A stretch of 64,000 nucleotides of DNA from Polaromonas sp. (GTDB lineage: Bacteria > Pseudomonadota > Gammaproteobacteria > Burkholderiales > Burkholderiaceae_C). The stretch lies in the NCBI GenBank assembly GCA_030654695.1, contig JAURWY010000006.1, positions 1-64,000 of the forward strand. The letters run 5' to 3'. Below are positions 59,220-64,000 of the stretch, one piece after another; positions within the stretch are counted from its first letter, which is position 1; every line of letters starts with the position of its first letter. Below the pieces are notes generated by a model that had not been told where the DNA came from, did no database searches, and was given only the letters and a program-made list of their open reading frames with translations. The position numbers and the translations under genes were made by a program.

Positions 59220-60458
59220 ATGCCCAAGTTTTACGGCTGGCGCATGGTCGCTGCGGCTTGCGGCATTCAGTTTTTGATAGGCGCTTTGCTGTTGCAGAGC
59301 TTCGGTCTGTACATCGCCGTCTTGTCGGAAGAAATGGGTTGGAGCAAGACCACGCTGTCAGGCGCTGCTGCCTTGCAGTCGGCGGAGTCAGCCATCATCG
59401 GACCGCTGCTCGGTTGGCTGATGGACCGCTGGGGTCCGCAATCCCTCATTCGCTGGGGTATTGTGATTTTCAGTGCCGGGCTCTTGCTGCTGAGTCAGGT
59501 CGACAGCGTGGGCACCTTTTATGCCAGCGCTGTTTTGATGGCGATTGGCGCCAGTTTGGGTGGCTACTTTCCCCTTTCGGTGGCTATCGTTCACTGGTTT
59601 GAAAAGTACCGTGGCCGCGCCTTGTCCATCATGAGTTCGGGCTTGGCTTTGGGCGGGCTGGTGGTGCCAGCCATAGCTTGGTCGATGCAGCAGTGGGGCT
59701 GGCGCGCCACGGCTGCGGTTTCTGGCGTCTTGGCCCTGGTGGTCGGTTTGCCCTTGGCGCGCATGATTCGTCGGCGTCCCGAAGACCATGGCGAATTTGT
59801 CGATGGCATTCGGCCGGAAGACGAGACGCCTGAATCGGTCGTCTTGAAAGCCGCCGGGCAACAGGAATTTTCACTTCGCGAAGCCCTCAACACGCGAGCG
59901 TTTTGGTTGCTCGCCACCGGCCACGGGCTGGCTTTGTTGGTGGTCACCGCCGTCAACGTTCATGCGATCACCCATATGCGAGAAGGTCTCGGTTACTCCT
60001 TTGCGACGGCGGGCTGGGTCATCATGCTGATGACTTTCGGTCAACTCTTGGGCGTGCTGCTGGGGGCCGTTATCGGTGACCGGTTTGAGAAGCGAAAGGT
60101 AGCTGCGCTGTGCATGTTGTCGCACGCCCTCGGGCTGATGTTCTTGACGTATTCGAGTCAGATGCAGGGCTTGATCGCCTTCGCCATGTTTCATGGCCTG
60201 GCTTGGGGACTGCGTGGTCCTTTCATGCAGGCGATCCGCGCCGATTATTTTGGCCGTCAGGCGATTGGCGCCATCATGGGTATTTCAGCCGCGATCATCG
60301 CCGTGGGGCAAATCGCCGGCCCGATGGTCGCCGGCATGTTGGCCGACTTGACGGGCGACTACCAGCTTGGCTTCACCGTGCTGTCGATACTGTCGGCTCT
60401 GGGGTCGGTGTCGTTCATGCTGGCCAAGAAACCGGAGCGGGTTGTTTCAGCCTCTTGA
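59220..60458 (+). CDS. MFS transporter (OFA/monocarboxylate-like)
   Basis: A 412-residue major facilitator with 12 predicted membrane helices. WLMDRWGP between helices 2 and 3 matches the D-R-x-G loop, and a similar GDRFEKRK occurs in the second half. A charged loop of about 50 residues (RRRPEDHGEFVDGIRPEDE, then ETPES) lies between helices 6 and 7. The pattern YGWRMVAAACG and KYRGRALSIMSSGLALGG points to the oxalate/formate antiporter-like group. Substrate unknown. Confidence 0.9.
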   Translation: MPKFYGWRMVAAACGIQFLIGALLLQSFGLYIAVLSEEMGWSKTTLSGAAALQSAESAIIGPLLGWLMDRWGPQSLIRWGIVIFSAGLLLLSQVDSVGTFYASAVLMAIGASLGGYFPLSVAIVHWFEKYRGRALSIMSSGLALGGLVVPAIAWSMQQWGWRATAAVSGVLALVVGLPLARMIRRRPEDHGEFVDGIRPEDETPESVVLKAAGQQEFSLREALNTRAFWLLATGHGLALLVVTAVNVHAITHMREGLGYSFATAGWVIMLMTFGQLLGVLLGAVIGDRFEKRKVAALCMLSHALGLMFLTYSSQMQGLIAFAMFHGLAWGLRGPFMQAIRADYFGRQAIGAIMGISAAIIAVGQIAGPMVAGMLADLTGDYQLGFTVLSILSALGSVSFMLAKKPERVVSAS

Positions 60459-60466
60459 CTAAAAGT

Positions 60467-61545
60467 TCACTCGACCAAAGCCACCGATTTCACCTGCGCC
60501 CAGACCTGCATACCGGGGGCCAGCTGCAGTTCATGCACCGCACGTGCAGTGACGCGTGCCAGCAGAACAGATTGACCGCACTGGAGCTGGATCAAGGTCT
60601 GCGAGGCATGCGTGTCAGGGCCGATCGCCAACACCACACAGGACAGCAAATTCTGGATACTGGTCTGACTGGGTTTGTCCAGGGCAATACTGACATCGCG
60701 TGCCAAGACCCGCACGCGCACCTGCCGCCCTAAAGGCAAGCCGGTGTCACGAACCCAAAGACTGCCGCCGTTGAATGTCAGTTGCGCCAGTTGCCAGCGT
60801 TCGTCGCGTGTCTCAATGGTGGCCGACAGCAGCGCACCGGCATCGTCACCCAGCACCACCGGAATATCGAGTCCGGCCAAGACATCCGCGACCGGACCAC
60901 AAGCCTTGACCTTGCCAGCGTCCAGCACCACCAGCGTGTCGGCCAGTCGCGCCACTTCGTCCGAGGAATGCGTGACGTAAAGCATGGGGATTTTCAGCTC
61001 GTCACGCAGGCGCTCCAGCCAGGGCAGGATGTCTTGCCGGCGTGCGTTGTCGAGGGCGGCCAGCGGTTCGTCCAGCAACAGCAAGCGGGGTTGTGTCGCC
61101 AGTGCCCGCGCAATCGCTACGCGCTGACGCTCACCACCGGACAACTGGCTGGTTTTGCGCTCCAGCAGCGCGCCAATGCCGAGCAAGTCGATGGCGGCGC
61201 TCAAAGCCGAAGCGTCGGTACTCTGGGCACGCTTCAAGCCAAACTGCAAATTGCCCCGCACAGTCAGGTGCTCAAACAAGCTGGCTTCTTGAAACACATA
61301 GCCCAGCGGGCGTTGCCAGGTCGGCAGGTAAACGCCGGCGGCGTCATCCTGCCAAGTCTCACCGGCAATCGCTACCCGCGCACCCGGCGTGCGCTCCAGA
61401 CCGGCCGCGCAGCGCAGCAAACTGGTCTTGCCCGAGCCGGACACGCCGAACAACACCGTGATGCCTTGGCCCGGCAATTCAAGGTCCACATCCAGCGCAA
61501 AGTCAGCTCTCTGCAGCTTCAGCTGGATACGACTCACTGGCGCGC

Positions 61546-61549
<4 letters not shown>
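60467..61549 (-). CDS. modC: Molybdate ABC transporter ATP-binding protein
   Basis: A 360-residue ABC ATPase. Walker [10 protein letters not shown] (about residues 34-42), the signature [15 protein letters not shown], Walker [13 protein letters not shown], and a C-terminal MOP/TOBE domain (about 290-358) that marks molybdate transporters. The last gene of modABC; its start overlaps the modB stop by four bases. Convergent with the MFS gene. Confidence 0.96.
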
Positions 61550-63064
<1,515 letters not shown>

Positions 63065-63095
63065 ACAGGCTGACTTTTCAGTAGAAAATTCTAAG

Positions 63096-63863
63096 ATGAA
63101 AAAATCTCAACTCCAGTTGGCAGACGCGCTGGGTCAGCAGTCGACAGACAAACGCGTCGACATCCTGCGGCGCATTGGCCAGGTCGGCTCTATTTCTGAA
63201 GCAGCCAGAGGCGCCGGTGTCAGCTACAAGGCCGCATGGCAGGCGATTGACACGCTCAGCAATTTGGCCGGCGTTGCGCTGCTGGAGAAACTGGTGGGCG
63301 GCGCTGGTGGGGGCGGTGCAAGGCTGACGTCAGCGGGTCAGCGTGTATTAGACGCCGCCGACCAAATGAGTCAAGCGCGCAGGGACGTTTTGAAAAAAAT
63401 TGAAACGGACTTGCAGCTGGGTGCCAGTGTGTCCAACTTGTCCGCTCTGTCCTTGCGCACCAGCATGCGCAATCAGCTGCCCTGCAAAGTCAAAGCCATC
63501 AAGTCACGCGCGGGCGCGATGCGGGTCGAGTTGTTGTTGTCGGACCAGACCGTGTTGTCCGCCCGGATCACCCAGGAGAGTGCGGAGTTGTTGGGCTTGA
63601 AGCCCGGACTCGCCGTGTTGGCGTTGTGCAAGGCGACGGCTGTGTCCGTCGGCAGCTGCTTTGACTCAGCCGATGGTCGCAACCTTCTGACTGGTCGGGT
63701 CAGCCGGGCGTCGCGTTCAAAAAATGGAGGTGAGGTGGCGTTGAGCTTGCCGTCTGGACTCCAGCTGGTGGGCTTCACCGCGTCTGGCGTGTTGCTCAAA
63801 GTCGGTCACACGGCGATGGCTTGGTTTGATGAATCTGCGGTGGTCATCGCTCTGACGCACTGA
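63096..63863 (+). CDS. modE: Molybdate-responsive transcription regulator ModE
   Basis: ModE represses molybdate uptake genes when it has bound molybdate. The 255-residue protein has an N-terminal winged helix (GSISEAARGAGVSYKAAWQAIDTL, shown by ends GSISEAARGAGVSYKAAW) with a Gly-rich wing (GGAGGGGARLT), and two tandem MOP/TOBE modules (about 125-190 and 195-253; SMRNQLPCKV begins the first). Divergent from modABC across the putative operator. Confidence 0.95.
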   Translation: MKKSQLQLADALGQQSTDKRVDILRRIGQVGSISEAARGAGVSYKAAWQAIDTLSNLAGVALLEKLVGGAGGGGARLTSAGQRVLDAADQMSQARRDVLKKIETDLQLGASVSNLSALSLRTSMRNQLPCKVKAIKSRAGAMRVELLLSDQTVLSARITQESAELLGLKPGLAVLALCKATAVSVGSCFDSADGRNLLTGRVSRASRSKNGGEVALSLPSGLQLVGFTASGVLLKVGHTAMAWFDESAVVIALTH

Positions 63864-63905
63864 CTTTTATGGTTCTGCTTAGGTTGCCGTTAAGAAGCCA
63901 TAGTT

Positions 63906-64000
63906 TCAATTAACTAAAAAAGAAACATGCTCATAAATCGAATTTAGTGGTTGAATAAATTGCGATTTTATTAATTCCGCCAGCTGCTTCATGTGCGATG
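63906..64000 (-). CDS. Possible C-terminal fragment of a gene entering from the right
   Basis: On the minus strand a frame with no stop runs from the window edge to TGA at 63906-63908 (about 30 codons, containing MKQLAELIKSQF and ending SFLVN). It has no known motif and the DNA is AT-rich, so it may equally be non-coding. Confidence 0.2.
   Translation of the reverse strand, partial: SHMKQLAELIKSQFIQPLNSIYEHVSFLVN

Overview
The window looks like chromosome of a betaproteobacterium of the order Burkholderiales, most likely family Comamonadaceae. Three things suggest this: the secA-argJ-DUF815-mutT and hemA-prfA-prmC-grxD gene orders, the ispB/pilBCD/coaE/zapD/yacG cluster, and a long block ubiE-Tim44-ubiJ-ubiB-fmdB-DUF502-aspS-nudB-clsB. 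GC content is moderate. I cannot name a genus from sequence alone. Almost everything is core housekeeping DNA, densely packed, with many 1-8 nt overlaps between stop and start codons. I saw no tRNA, rRNA, CRISPR array or prophage.

Layout. Positions 1-620: the edge of an IS3-type insertion sequence and a DciA-like (DUF721) gene. 889-6310 (+): secA, argJ, a DUF815 AAA ATPase and mutT. 6332-8769 (-): proS coupled to a lytic transglycosylase. 8875-13679: rppH (+), then proB, obgE, rpmA and rplU (-), then divergent ispB (+). 13680-14560: an AT-rich block carrying an H-NS-family gene, directly followed by a pilB that lacks its N-terminal third. 14557-19523 (+): pilB', pilC, pilD, coaE, zapD, yacG. 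19549-24462: grxD, prmC, prfA, hemA and a glycerophosphodiesterase (-), with one small membrane protein (+). 24695-40612 (+): a giant FAD/Fe-S oxidoreductase, the ubiquinone genes, aspS, nudB, clsB, folE, a BLUF photoreceptor, DUF429 and a nuclease. 40621-44967: a BON lipoprotein and small membrane stress-type proteins, a CHASE3 histidine kinase, a LuxR-type regulator and a lone receiver. 45230-50878: moeB, ctp, gpmA (-) and rhodanese, grxC, secB, gpsA (+). 50906-57921 (-): panC, panB, scpA, DUF3460, sulP, a small lipoprotein and metG. 58077-60458 (+): mrp and an MFS transporter. 60467-63863: modABC (-) divergent from modE (+).

Genes that work together include protein export (secA, secB), termination-factor maturation (prfA with its methylase prmC), ubiquinone synthesis (ubiE, ubiJ, ubiB), pterin/folate synthesis (folE, nudB), pantothenate/CoA synthesis (panB, panC, coaE), type IV pilus assembly (pilB', pilC, pilD) and molybdate uptake with its regulator (modABC, modE).

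The least ordinary features are the 5'-truncated pilB next to an H-NS gene, a terminator-like hairpin whose loop holds the ubiJ start codon, three CGCTAT/ATAGCG half-sites between modA and modE, and the kinase/regulator/receiver group beside a set of membrane stress genes.
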